The translations under genes and the position numbers were made by a program. A stretch of DNA of 64,000 nt from Dipetalonema caudispina (lineage: Eukaryota > Nematoda > Chromadorea > Rhabditida > Onchocercidae): NCBI GenBank assembly GCA_013365325.1, contig JABVXV010000153.1:1-64000 (forward strand), in the 5' to 3' direction. Every line of letters begins with the position of its first letter. Within the stretch, counting starts at the first letter, position 1. The notes under the pieces were generated by a model that saw only the letters and a list, made by a program, of their open reading frames with translations, did not search any database and was not told where the DNA came from. Positions 13,851 through 34,635 of this stretch are shown piece by piece.

Positions 13851-14423
13851 AATTCTCCACCTTTTCCTCCACCCGCTTCATCAATCCCTCAGTGTTGCAA
13901 TGTTATTTTCTGATTAATTCGGGAATGATGATATATATAAAAGTACACTTTCTTCTTTCTCCTCCACCTCCGCTTTTCTCTCTACCTTTTCCTATCCATT
14001 TTCAATTCCCCAAGCAAACAATTTTGAAACTATTCCGATTATCAACATTTAGTCATCCCTTGAAAGGAAGAGGAAAACAAAAAGACAGCAAAAGAAAATA
14101 AAATTTTCAGTAACATTTTGAGTGAAACAAGTGAAGAAAGAGAGAGAGAGAGAGAGGGAGAGAATGAGTGAGACAGGAAAGGAGAAAGAAAGGATGAGAG
14201 AAAGATAGGAAGAGATAAACAAATTTTTGTGAAAATTTAGTTAAACATATGAATGGTATATATCCGAAATTGAAACATCGATTTGCTTTCTTTCCCTTCT
14301 TCTTGGCTGTTACAATTTTAAGTTGCAGAAAAATCGATCCTACTTCGTTCCTATACGTGCCAGGCTCAATTGGTCAAGAATAACTATCCAGCTTCCTTTG
14401 CCTTGATCCATCTAATCTTTTCC

Positions 14424-14459
<36 letters not shown>

Positions 14460-14503
14460 AATAATAATAATAACAATAACAATAACAATAACAATAACAA
14501 CAG
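14424..14503. repeat. CAA/TAA/AACAAT compound microsatellite
   Basis: CAA units, then ATA/TAA units, then AATAAC-type units. The poly-Asn frame through it is not a gene. Confidence 0.92.
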
Positions 14504-16620
14504 TTCTCTTCCTTTTTTACATACTTCTCCATTTTCGCTTCTTTCTTTAGTGCATTATATTTCGTCTGTCCTTTTATCTACAATCCATAGTAGTAGTTAT
14601 ATTGTCGTTGTTGTTATTTTCTTTGTCAGTGAAATGTTCTCGTTATATTTCAACATGCACTTATCAACCGTATGCTACTATATATTTTACTATATTAACG
14701 TTGTCTGACTGTCTACACTTTATGTTGTAATATTTTGCTACATTTCCTTTTGTTTTCATATCTTTGATGTGAGAATGTTACATAATGTATCGACAATGAC
14801 TGATAGTCTACGTTTCCATTGTAGAACTTAACTGTTTTCCTTCTTTCTTTCTCTCATCCTATCAATTTTTTTCATGAATTAATATGAAATTGTTATGAAT
14901 TCTTTTTCTCTGTACTTTCATTAGCTGAAAGTATGTATGAAACAGAGAGTGCAAGATTTTTTCTATAATCAGTATCTTTTTGGTAAGAGAGAGAGACAAC
15001 AAGAGAAAGTGAAAAAGTTCAAATAGTAATGTTGACAGAACAATAAACAAATAACAATAATATTAAGTAATACAAATAGTGCATAGACTATTAATTACGA
15101 AATATTATCGATAGAGTAAAATGACCGATTAGATGAGCATAGTGAAATAAGACAGTATGTTGAGTTGAGGGAAGGATGCAAAAGAATATAGGATATGATA
15201 GAGAACAAGAGTAGGAGGAGAATTTACAAATGGAAAACATTTCAAGAAGAAATAAATACTACCAAAATATTAGTGTATTCATTCATTTACAGTAATTTTA
15301 TAATATATAATGAAAAATTTTAATTTTAAATAAATTTTGAATTTGAATTTAAATTTAAAGGAAACAAATTTACTCGAATTTAAAAAATTTGAAATGGAAT
15401 TTTTTTTTTCTATGTAAAATACTAATAATACATATTGAAAAGAATGCATTACGATAGTTAATTTACCCTTTGCTCCTTGTCCGATGATGTATTTTGTTGA
15501 TGAAATTAATCTTAAAAATCTAACATACTACTAATGTATAATGTTTGATTGATACAATGACCGATCGGTTTACTGTGCCGATAGATTGAATTAGACCAAA
15601 ATTTTGCAATGTCCTAATTTTATTACTGTATTAATGTTTACATTTATCTTTTATCAATAATTTTATTGAAGCATAATCGTTTTTTTTTTTCTTTGGTGGC
15701 TAAAAAGTATCATCAATATAATACTATTTAGTTGGCATTAGTACGACTATAAAATGTATTGTAATGTACTATTTGAATGATGCATGTAAAATTTCACGTT
15801 ACATGTTTTATACGTGGAACGTGTAATTTGAAATAATATTGAAAGTGGAAATATTATATTTTGAAGATGTTTTATGGAATAGATATTGAAATTGTGGTAC
15901 GCTGATATTTGATCCCATCATTTGTTCTCGGAAATCCGACAATAAGACAAACAAATACCATCCTTCTTTTAGTGGTGAAAATGAAAGTTAGTGTTTCAAT
16001 GGATGTTCATTAATTGCTATTTCAACGAAATATATTTCCGGTGTCCCAACAAGCTGTTGTTGAAACCTTACAACGGCAAATGGCCATAGCTAGGCTTAAA
16101 TTTGTGTAGTAGCAAGAGGAATGTAAAAGAAGGAATGCTAACAGCAGGGTAGAATTATCAGAAATGAAAAGCCAGCATGCTATTTAAGCATAAATGTGGG
16201 ACTGCTCCAATCGGTGCCACCCTGTGGCTACTCGTGTTGGCCACTTTTCTCGATGACCCATATATAACGGCATCAAAACAGGCGACATCGTGAGCTCCGC
16301 CTTTTCATTTCATATTTTACGGTTTAGAAAGGTTAGAATGATAAAGAAATGATGAGAGTCACAAGGAAATATTTCAATTTTCTCATACAGTTAGCATGCT
16401 AAAGAAGTGCAATAGAAATAGTAGTATTATGAAGGGCATTTGTGTTAGATTAAAAGGGAGAGGTAAATTGAATTGAAGAAGAGAACAGACGAAAAGATGG
16501 AAGAAGGAACCTGTAAACAACTGACCAATGCATATTGACACATAGTGTAACGATAGGATAAAAATGACCAAGCGAAATCTATGGCAAGAAATAATAATTC
16601 GGTAGAATGAGGGGAGAAGG

Positions 16621-16650
16621 AAGAAGAAGAAGAAGAAGGAGGAGGAGAAA
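16621..16650. repeat. GAA/GGA repeat
   Basis: Purine-only run of GAA then GGA units. Confidence 0.8.
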
Positions 16651-16904
16651 AGGATGAAAATTCAAAATGGGGAACATTTCATTTAATTATACCCTCATGC
16701 TAAGTGAAAAATTATTAAAGACTTAATTAAAATTAGCAAAGATGGGATGAATTTGAAATTAAATGGTTAACTAAAAAACTAAAATGAAAGATTTGCTAAG
16801 ATAGTCAATTAATACTGTGATATGAAAAAATTTCTCTTCATATCATTTCCTCACTCTCAGCAGCATTCAGAATGTAAAGATATTATTTGTTCATAAATTA
16901 TTTA

Positions 16905-17010
16905 ATTTCAATTTCGATAATCCAAATATACTTCTGAAGCAAAGGATGACAAGCAAGTCACTTGCTTGTCATCTTCTGCTTTGGAATATTTCAATCATTG
17001 AAATTGAAAT
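16905..17010. repeat. Large imperfect inverted repeat (hairpin)
   Basis: The core arms 16,945-16,957 and 16,961-16,973 are a perfect 13-bp inverted repeat around a 3-base loop (TCA). The outer arms 16,905-16,927 and 16,988-17,010 pair over 23 positions with about four mismatches. The internal loop is 17 by 14 bases. It could be a foldback-element relic or a transcribed hairpin RNA. No function is shown. Confidence 0.6.
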
Positions 17011-20000
17011 AGTAAGAATAATTTGGCAATAAGATGGGATGAATGATAAGGGATAATGATAAAAGTATACGAGATATAACAGTAGCAATGATGATAATGT
17101 GATAAGTGGGAAGGATTGATAACGATATTAAAGTTTATTACTATCACCATTAAAAAAAAAAAGATGTATGAATATGTATTGTGTGATAGCTTTTGCTTTC
17201 AAATCGCATCATCAAATGAATGCTGAAGAAGGCGAAAAATTTGATAAGAAAGTAATGATGATAATTATGATTTCTATGATAATGATGATTTCTATAATGA
17301 TGAAGTAATTTGCAAAATGACAATAATGAGGAAGGAAGCAACGGATTTTGCCGTAGGCTAAAAGAAATGCCTTTAGTGATGTTAAATACGGATATGATCA
17401 TTATTTATTGCACAGATAACTTGAAATATCTTCTTAACAAACTTTCACAACATTAATGATAATTATGGTCAATAAAGATATTGTATACGTTGCATCAATA
17501 TATCATTATTAATTCACTATTATTTTAATTATTCAATTATGAGTGTTAAAATTTGTACAATTTGTCGGATAACAAATTAAAAATTATATAGTGTTCCGTT
17601 GATTTACATTCTACATTATTAAAATACAAATATAGATGAGTAAATTAATTAACCAATACATATATGCATATTTTCATTTAATCAATTAACTGATATTGAT
17701 ACGATAAAGGTATATCCTCTAACCAATACATCAAGCTATTATTTCTCAAAACAAAAAAGGTCAGAATATCAGTCGCAGTAATTCTATGAATTGCAGAAAC
17801 TTGGGACAATAATAAAATAAGAAATTATCAGAATTTAATAACAACTGAATCCACAACTTGAATGTAATTTACGATTGAAAGAAATTACAAACTGAATTTA
17901 ATTTCGTATACATTATAGTTTTAAAAAAAATTGGAAAAAAAGTGCTTCGATTTTGCCAAATTGATTTTCCCCAGTCATAAAATCACATATGTGAATGATA
18001 AACGAAGTTTATGATAGAAAATTTTGAATTTATTCAGTCAAATTAATCTGCTGAACTTGGTAGTTCAATTCAAATTTAATTCTAACCAATCCAATTTTTT
18101 AAATACTTGAGTTAGTTTTATTATACTTTAAAAATTTTAATCTTTCATTTGCTAGAATATTTGTTGATAAACATTCAATATGCCAATTGGCCATATGATA
18201 ACAAACAACATGTGTATATGTTTTACTCATCATTTTGTTATGTTCTATTGTACTACTATCAAATGTTTTGAACGGAGACGGAATAACCGGTTTTTCAATC
18301 GGTTTATCATCAATCATTTTACGAGCAAGAATTGGGAAATTTTTCCATGTCACGAAATGGATTATCGTTTCGAAAAATTCATTTTCCTTTTTCTCTTCAT
18401 TTTTCATCAAATTTCCCCTTCTATGCACTAATGAACAAACATATGAAAGATTGATATGATTATGATAATCTTAGGAAATAACATGAAAATATTACAATCA
18501 ATGTATTTTAAATCGGGTCGAAAGCGGAAATTTCACACTAATTTCAACGAATAATCAATATTTTCAAATCTTTGTAAGATCCACCTCAGAAAAATAGCCA
18601 TATCACATATTTTTCCAATTCTATGGGGTAATTGTTTCGCTCCATTGAAAATCGGATATCATATATTTCAGATATTCTTAAATGATTCATATTATTCGTT
18701 ATCAAAGAAATAAAACAATAGTACTTAAGCATGATTGTTTAACGGTTTAAATTTAACAAAACGGATTGCTTCCGTAGAAAGTTAGCACATGTTGCTGAAA
18801 AGTTACGTATTAATTGCATATGAATGCATTTAAATTCACATATAATGTGTATAATAATCGCGAAGTTATTTGTCATAATTATTCAATTATTCTAATTAGT
18901 TGATTTTAACCATATTATTGCTAAATTTTCAACATACATTTCTTACAATTTATTGCATTATATAGTATTTCGAATAATGAAATAATTTTGGAAAATATGG
19001 TGGATTCGAAGAACAAGAAAAAAAATTGCAAATTTTAAAAGTAATAAGTGAAATTTAAACAATTATAAGCAAGATTACTGATCAAATTTTGATTTGTGGA
19101 ATTGGGTAAATTTTTTTTCCAATCAACATTTTACTAATCAAAAGCGTAACTTAGCTATGCTAGAGCAAATAGCTTATAAAATTTTAGGAAATATAACGTC
19201 CATGGCCAAAAATCTCGTTAGCAACGCCCAAATTATCCCTAGGCAGCCATTACACCCAACACTTCGTCATCAAATCTCTTCCATTTGGATCTGCCTTAGT
19301 TTTGCCTAAATTGTTTTACTTCCTATGATGTAGTAAGATGTGCATTTTTTATATTTATTGCAATCTTAATTATCCTATTTAATCATATAACAATTATCAC
19401 AGTATCAGTTAGACATTTATTGAAGATTAGTGTCATTTTTGAAAGTTTCAAGCAAACTAGACTAAATATGGATAGATTAAATTAGAAATAGCTTGATCAA
19501 TAAATTAAATGAATAGATTACTTTAACAACTGATCATAGAGTAGCAAAATTATACTTTAATTATCAAAAAGTTATTCTTTCCGATTGCGAAAACTATAAC
19601 GAATGCTTTTTATGAATGATTGAAGAAATCGGATTATCACTGGAAATTCACATGATATTTAGCAATCCTATAATATTACTTATTTAGTATTCCTTATCAC
19701 TTTTACCACTAATAAATTACAATAGTTTTATAATATATGAAATTTGTAGTTAAGAGAGGAAAATTTCATAAAGAGCCTGAAGAAAATAAGTGATAATAAG
19801 CTATTCATATTTCAAATCAATAGGCCATAAAATATAAGTAAGCATTAAGGTAGATAGTATAATATATAATTATAGATTTATTGTTAAAATTGATGTATAA
19901 ATGTGTTTGGATTTCTATTTCAATTCGATCATTAATCATTGCTATACAATAATAATAATAATATGGACTTACTTACTTACTTATCTAAATAAAAAGAATT

Positions 20001-20020
20001 TAGTGACTAAATGATACTAA

Positions 20021-20022
<2 letters not shown>

Positions 20023-20057
<35 letters not shown>

Positions 20058-20108
20058 TCGATTATGAAAGAGAAAGAGAAAGAGAAAAAGAGGGAGAGAG
20101 AGAGAAAG
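20023..20108. repeat. AT repeat followed by GA-rich tract
   Basis: An AT run (20,023-20,054), then a GAAA/GA purine tract. An ACTT repeat lies just upstream (19,967-19,984). Confidence 0.88.
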
Positions 20109-21476
20109 GAAAGAAGGAAGTTTCTAAAAAAGGAAGAGGAATGAAAAAAAAAATAATCTAAACTAAATTGCACATACTATATACATTGAATTGCTTCATT
20201 AATCTTAATGTAATTCCTAACTTGTGCAATTTATTTGCTTAACATTTCCGGAAATAGTACTGCTTCATTTTTCTTGATACTAACAAATTTTCATTTTTAG
20301 GCTTATAATGATGTTTGATACGATTTAATTTTGCTACTATTACACTAATTTTTCATCTAAATAATACGAATTAATTGCTTATTTGTTGGTTTTTTTTCTT
20401 TTTTGAATCATTAAGTGATAATAATTTTTAGTAGAAATTTCACAATTAAATGTTTTACTTATATTCTCAATTAAATATTTGTCATAATGTATGAAAGGAT
20501 GAAAGAATTTTTATTATTGATTGTTTTGCTAGAATCAGAAAATTAATTCAACTAGTGGAAGAATATTTGGAAGAGGAAGAAGACATAAAAGAAGAATTGG
20601 AATGTAAAATATATACAATAAATAATGAAATGAGAAATAGCAAAGATTGTGAGAAGATTTTCATGCAACAAATCAAATTATGCATAAAATTTTCTCATAT
20701 TATCTTTTCAATTTTTGTTAGTAAAATTTTGCTATTTAGAATGAAATAAATTGAAGTGAAAAAAATGAATTTAAATAAAACAACTGAAATATGTTGCAAT
20801 TTCGCCAACAAAAGAAAAAAAATGACCATTAATGAAAGTTAAAAAGATTATTTAGTCGAATTAAAAATTTTCTAAAAGTTATGATTTTTATTAAATGCAT
20901 AGATATTCAATTGATAGGCATATTTTATTTGTTCGATTATATCAGTTGAGTAAAATGAATATTATATGAGTATGAATGTAATATTATTATTTATTAGTTA
21001 TAAATAAGAATTGCTATTGATTATATTATTAGATAATGTTAATTAGTTAATTTCATGACAGCAATATATCTCAATTCCTCAACACCTTCTTACTTGGCTT
21101 CTAGCACTTGGCTTTTTTCAATTATCGAAGCGTGTTAGGATAAATTGATTTGCTTTTGCTACTATTTTGCCATTTGACAATTTCAGTCAAATAGCATTAT
21201 TTACTATTTATATAATTGAATGATGTAAATTTTATGTAATAAACATTGCCAAGAAGAAATGATGAATGATAGATTGTATATGTATAGATTAGATATTTGT
21301 CTTGCTTTTGATATTTTAATATTTCTTTTTAATGAAATATCGTTAATTTCTATTTTAAATTAAGTCTATTGGGATTAATAATTAGTAAACAATTCCGCTG
21401 AAATTTCGTCCCACAAATTTGTCGTTTTATTAATTATTGTTCACTTTTTTCTAATCGAAATTCATTATTGTGTAAT

Positions 21477-21479
<3 letters not shown>

Positions 21480-21541
<62 letters not shown>
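21480..21541. repeat. Long AT dinucleotide microsatellite
   Basis: About 30 uninterrupted AT units, 0.7 kb upstream of the first tubulin start. Confidence 0.95.
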
Positions 21542-21543
<2 letters not shown>

Positions 21544-22214
21544 TGTAATGCCTATTTTCCAATATTACTCCCGAGACATAAACAAATTCTCGTAAGTATT
21601 ATAATAGAATGTGAAAAATTTGGGTATGTTTTATGGCTCATTTATATGCCTGGTTACTTCTAGCTATTTGGCTTAAAATGGTAGCTTTTGAGTAGTTAGC
21701 CTATACATTATTATTAATTATGCAAGTGCATGAATCGTTTAGCTAACAAATAAGCTTTTTTCTACGAGCAAGAAATCTTTCTCATCAAATCAATTGAACG
21801 GAGTAATTTAATCATTTTGATTAGGATATTAACCTTTGACTTTATTGTGTATTCAAGGCTCTTAATGACTTCTACCCATTCTTTTTTTTGACATTACTTG
21901 AAACAGTATATGTATTTCATTTTGAAATTTATAAAAATTCTTTTCATTATTCGAAAGTTTTTCAGTACTTTTTCTTTTCTTTATCGCTTTTTTATGGCAT
22001 TGATTTATTCATAATTTTGTTTGCTAACCAAAAAAAATGGGGGAAAAAAAATTTAATAAATTGTTCGATAATAGCTAAAATTAATCAAACCGTTATAGTT
22101 TATTATTTAGCAAACAAAATCACGAATAGATCAATGTAATAGAAGGATCAACATAGATATCAGACAAAGATTTTTTTTCTCATTAATTTCAGTGAAATTC
22201 TATCAACATCTATT

Positions 22215-22224
22215 ATCCTTACAG
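22215..22224 (+). promoter_or_regulatory. Candidate trans-splice (or 5'UTR) acceptor of tubulin 1
   Basis: A pyrimidine-rich run ends in TTACAG at 22,224, 34 bases before the start codon. It fits a spliced-leader acceptor, but a conventional 5'UTR intron cannot be excluded. Confidence 0.45.
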
Positions 22225-22249
22225 ATTAACAATTTAGGACAGAGAATAA

Positions 22250-26259
<4,010 letters not shown>

Positions 26260-26508
26260 TGAATTCAACATTGCTTTTTCCATTACTTTTTCCAATGAAT
26301 ATCATTTCTGAAGAGTTCTTGAAATATGATCTTTTTAGAAAGTTTTTTCCTCCGATTAATTCCAATAATTTGTATGAATAATCAATAATATACTGATGTG
26401 GAAAATTTAGTTTGTAACTTAGTTATCAATGATGATTACAACAAGTATAACAGCTGACGCAAACGCCTTAATTAATATATCATTCCAAAAGTCTAATAAT
26501 TGGATTAA

Positions 26509-26514
26509 AATAAA
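26509..26514 (+). terminator. Polyadenylation signal AATAAA, tubulin 1
   Basis: Canonical AATAAA 250 bases after the stop codon, the first good match downstream. Confidence 0.5.
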
Positions 26515-28040
26515 TTATTCAACGAAATTATTCAGGATTGAATTATCCGACACAATGAATTTCGCCTATAATTCCTGGAATTAACTCCTAATTTTCGATT
26601 CTGATATTTACACATTCCAGAAAAACAGCATTCTTCATCAAAGAATGCCTTCTTGCATCAAATTCCACTTTTTATCTTTAGTAAAATTGCAATTTATGTC
26701 TTCTCTATTTATTCTTTTACTCTGTCCTATAAATTTTTTAACAGCATCATTTTGTATTCTACTACCACACATTTTGAAATATTATATTTTCCTTCTAACA
26801 CTTGAATCGACAATTGCTCTACTAATTAATTATTCGAAAAGATATTCCTAAAATATCAATTGTTAGATTAACAAACACATTCTAGCACACATTATTAATT
26901 AATTACCTAAATAAGATTAGCTTATCGGAGTTTTTGAACAAATTAGGAATTTATTGGCAAAAATTTTTTTTTGCAACAAATTACTGTAATTATGTTTTCG
27001 ATATTAGTGACGTTTTCGTTTTTGTTAGTATTGTTTTTTTTTTTCGTGTCATTTGTAGAATTATCCTTGAAAATAATTAGAAATCATTGTTCCGAATGGT
27101 TTATTTCCTTTCTTTTGCACGCTATTTAAGTTCAATTCAATTTTACATATTTAAATATAATACTAGTGCATTTTGTTTAATAAAAATATGAAAATGATGA
27201 ACTATGATTGCAAATACTATACTGAGATCCCTGTTACTGATATTAGCTAATATACTATTAGACTTTTTCGATAGACAAGAATAATACGATGTTAATGGAA
27301 ATGAGAAATATCAAATTCAACTTAATAAATGACAAATTATATAGCATAATTTATCCTCAAATAAATACTCATGATTATTCGAAATAGTCAAATCCGTGAT
27401 TGTTATCGTCATCCGTCATTTTAAACGTTGAAATAATTCAACAACACCGGAAAAGAAAAGATGTCATCATCTTCAGGCTTCCTTCTAAACTACCATCGAC
27501 TTCTATTACTTTCTTATGATAAAAATCCTAGACCAAACACTGAAACCTGAACTAGGCCTCATTGGATCTTCTCTCCATATTAGTTTGTTAGTCTGTGTAT
27601 ATGGTCTAGCCATTATTGGGATATTTCTCTGCTCCTTTTAACTTCTTTTTTTTTTTTTGTTGAAACAATGAAATGAGACAAAGAGAGAAAATGTTGTTGA
27701 AATGTACGATTCTTTAGCTAACACTTGTAGGCAGTGACATGAAATGAACATCTATCCATGCATTATTGAATGTGTATATAGGCCTTGGCTCTTTTACTAG
27801 GCTCTCGACTACACTCATCATTCTTTTATATCTCTCCTTTTCGTTGTCTAACAAAATATCCGAGACTATTGAAATCATTTCCCAAAGCACCATTCTCCAT
27901 TTCCCATTTTTTAGTCTTCCCCTTTTCCAATTTTAGTTTTATCTTCTGAGCTACCAAGTGAGGTGTTCCTTTCTTTTCATCTTTCATTTGTTTATTTATT
28001 TATTTTCGATCATATTGTTAAACGATTGATAGTTTATTGT

Positions 28041-28048
28041 ATTTATAG
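28041..28048 (+). promoter_or_regulatory. Candidate spliced-leader acceptor of tubulin 2
   Basis: TTTATAG ends at 28,048, only three bases before the ATG. That spacing is typical of nematode trans-splice sites. Confidence 0.6.
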
Positions 28049-28051
28049 AAA

Positions 28052-32634
<4,583 letters not shown>

Positions 32635-32788
32635 AACTATCATTGCATTGCAAATCTTTCAAGCTTTATTAATATCTACTTGACGATATTTTTCTTGTTT
32701 TTCTTTTTTCCTCCGGAAAATTTTGCATCTATTTGAGCTATAATCATTCATTAGCCAATATTTTGAAAGATGCAAATATCGGATGGGA

Positions 32789-32794
32789 AATAAA
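32789..32794 (+). terminator. Polyadenylation signal AATAAA, tubulin 2
   Basis: AATAAA 155 bases after the stop codon. Confidence 0.55.
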
Positions 32795-33004
32795 TTTCTG
32801 GCATTTGAATTCAAGTAAAAGATATTGTGGCAAATTCAATAAGTTTTAAAGTACTATGGATATAGTATTCAACCCTTTCTACTGACCAAAATAACCTTCC
32901 TTAAAACTTATCATCGTCAAGAAGTTAAAAGAGAATTGGCTACTCAAAAGTACGTCAAGATTTACGTTACCATAAAATATTTCCTGTTTGGAAATACTTT
33001 TCCG

Positions 33005-33032
33005 CTCTCTCTCTCTCTCTCTCCCTCCCTCT
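33005..33032. repeat. CT dinucleotide repeat
   Basis: CT units ending in CCCT variants. Confidence 0.85.
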
Positions 33033-34635
33033 CATCCCCCTTCACTGCCGTTTTCCGTTATTTTTGAGTTGCCTAACTAATTTCGATAGTTTTTTTTTCT
33101 TCACTTTCTTTCCAGCAACTGCTTCTTTTACAATCAACATGATCGCCTATATTTCGTGGAAAATATGAAGAATATTCATGTTCGTAAGAATGGGATGCGA
33201 TACATGCCATTAACCTTACTCATCGATAATATGAAAAATTTCAAACAAATTTGACCTTTGGATGGATTAATTAGTAGTTTATCATGAGCATATAAATAAA
33301 AGGACTATAATTCCTATTTTTAATTCAATCTTGCTTTTGTCTTTTGCTCATGTTGCATCAAATATTCTTATCAGTTAACCATTATTAAAAAGCTTATTCA
33401 CCGTTATATATATGCATTGCTTCCTCTCTCAAAGAAAGTTTCATGTCCGCAACTTTCATAAGTTAATCCTCTAACCTATAAACCATTCATCGTTCTTATT
33501 GACATCGATTCCTTTTGTTTATATCTATCAATTTCATATCAAAATTATATCCCCAAAATCAATTTACGAATTAACCTTCATATATTATGAATCATTGGTT
33601 TAAACTTAGAATGTTCATCATAGACGAAAGGAGTTGAAGAAAAGTAGATTCAAAAAAAGGTTGTGGAGAACAATTTAACGATAATCATGTTTAACGGATC
33701 AATATTTACCAAACGTTGATTTATTATGCAAAGTAAAAGTCAAGCAATTTACACAGGCCTAGATGAAAGCTTAAAGTTTAGATCAAAATCATTTTGCAGT
33801 TCTGAGTGGATTACTTGAAATTGTCAGGCCGCAGATAAGCCACGAACTTCTGCAACATTCAAAATTCTAAATGGATTAAGGAAAATTCAATTGATCAAAA
33901 CAACCATGAAAGAAAAATTGGAATATTGATAAATAAAATCATCGTACACCTAGTGATAGAAAAAATCGAACAAAAAAAGATAGATGATAAAAATGTGTTA
34001 GAACTCGATTCAACGGATCAATGATTATCGCCAAAGACAAAAAAATTTGATCTACAGAAATTTCAGGGCGTAGTATGACGAAAAGCTTGGCAGTTCAATA
34101 ACTATATGAAGTTCATTTATGAAAAAGTGGTTTTCTGTTGACGTGAATTGAAAATGACATAAGTTGACAAGTTATTACAACATGCACTGTAAAATCCCAA
34201 TAAAACCACATTTTAATTTCATTCTGTAAATTCGTGGTTCTAAAACAGGTCATTTTGGACTTTGTAGATGCTAGAAAAATATATTTTTGTTTCATCTTTT
34301 CGGAATTTCACATCTAAAATTTTCCTTTAATCTAATTAAGATTCAAACAAAATTCACAGTAATTGATAATTGATAACTAAATTACCTACTCGATCTATTT
34401 CCCCATTACATTTGTGCTGTTCCAAGAATTATTTTTATGAATGTGACTCACATCCTGTCCAATTATTCATATCTCCTGTTGCCCATATTCTGCATTTTGT
34501 TGCACATATTAGGACGATTTGTAAAAATTGAAAAATCCAAAAAAAAAAGAGAAAAAAACATGGAACTTTAAGCAAATTCAAACAACAGCAAATCTACGAA
34601 ACAAAAGTGAACTTGGCGGATATAAAAGAAGCATA

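Larger units (their letters stand above)
13131..16700. other. Gene-poor stretch with two GC-richer islands
   Basis: Islands at ~13,200-13,760 and ~16,030-16,320 are clearly richer in G and C than the surroundings. The first contains an exon-like start at 13,391 (short Gln/His-rich reading ending at a possible GT donor near 13,423). The second has a ~47-codon minus-strand open frame with balanced composition and a TATATAA string. Neither could be joined to further exons. Confidence 0.45.
26260..28051. other. Tubulin 1 3' region and intergenic spacer
   Basis: AT-rich 3'UTR and spacer. The stretch 27,440-28,040 is pyrimidine-rich with moderate GC and probably contains the promoter of the second tubulin. 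A 68-codon Leu/Ile/Phe-rich open frame at 26,645-26,851 looks accidental. Confidence 0.5.
32635..34635. other. Convergent intergenic region
   Basis: Lies between the 3' ends of tubulin 2 (+) and the unrecognised coiled-coil gene (-), so it should hold only 3'UTRs and spacer. It contains a CT repeat at 33,005-33,032. Short open frames show no family signal. Confidence 0.6.

Noticed and set aside
14370..14708. 112-codon + frame with a poly-Asn run
   Set aside because: Produced by the CAA/TAA/AAC microsatellite. Flanking residues are Ser/Leu/Tyr-rich without domain signal.
18099..18428. 109-codon minus-strand frame
   Set aside because: Composition is acceptable, but two + strand frames are open over the same bases. 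No adjoining exon, no known family. Kept only as a note in the regional entry.
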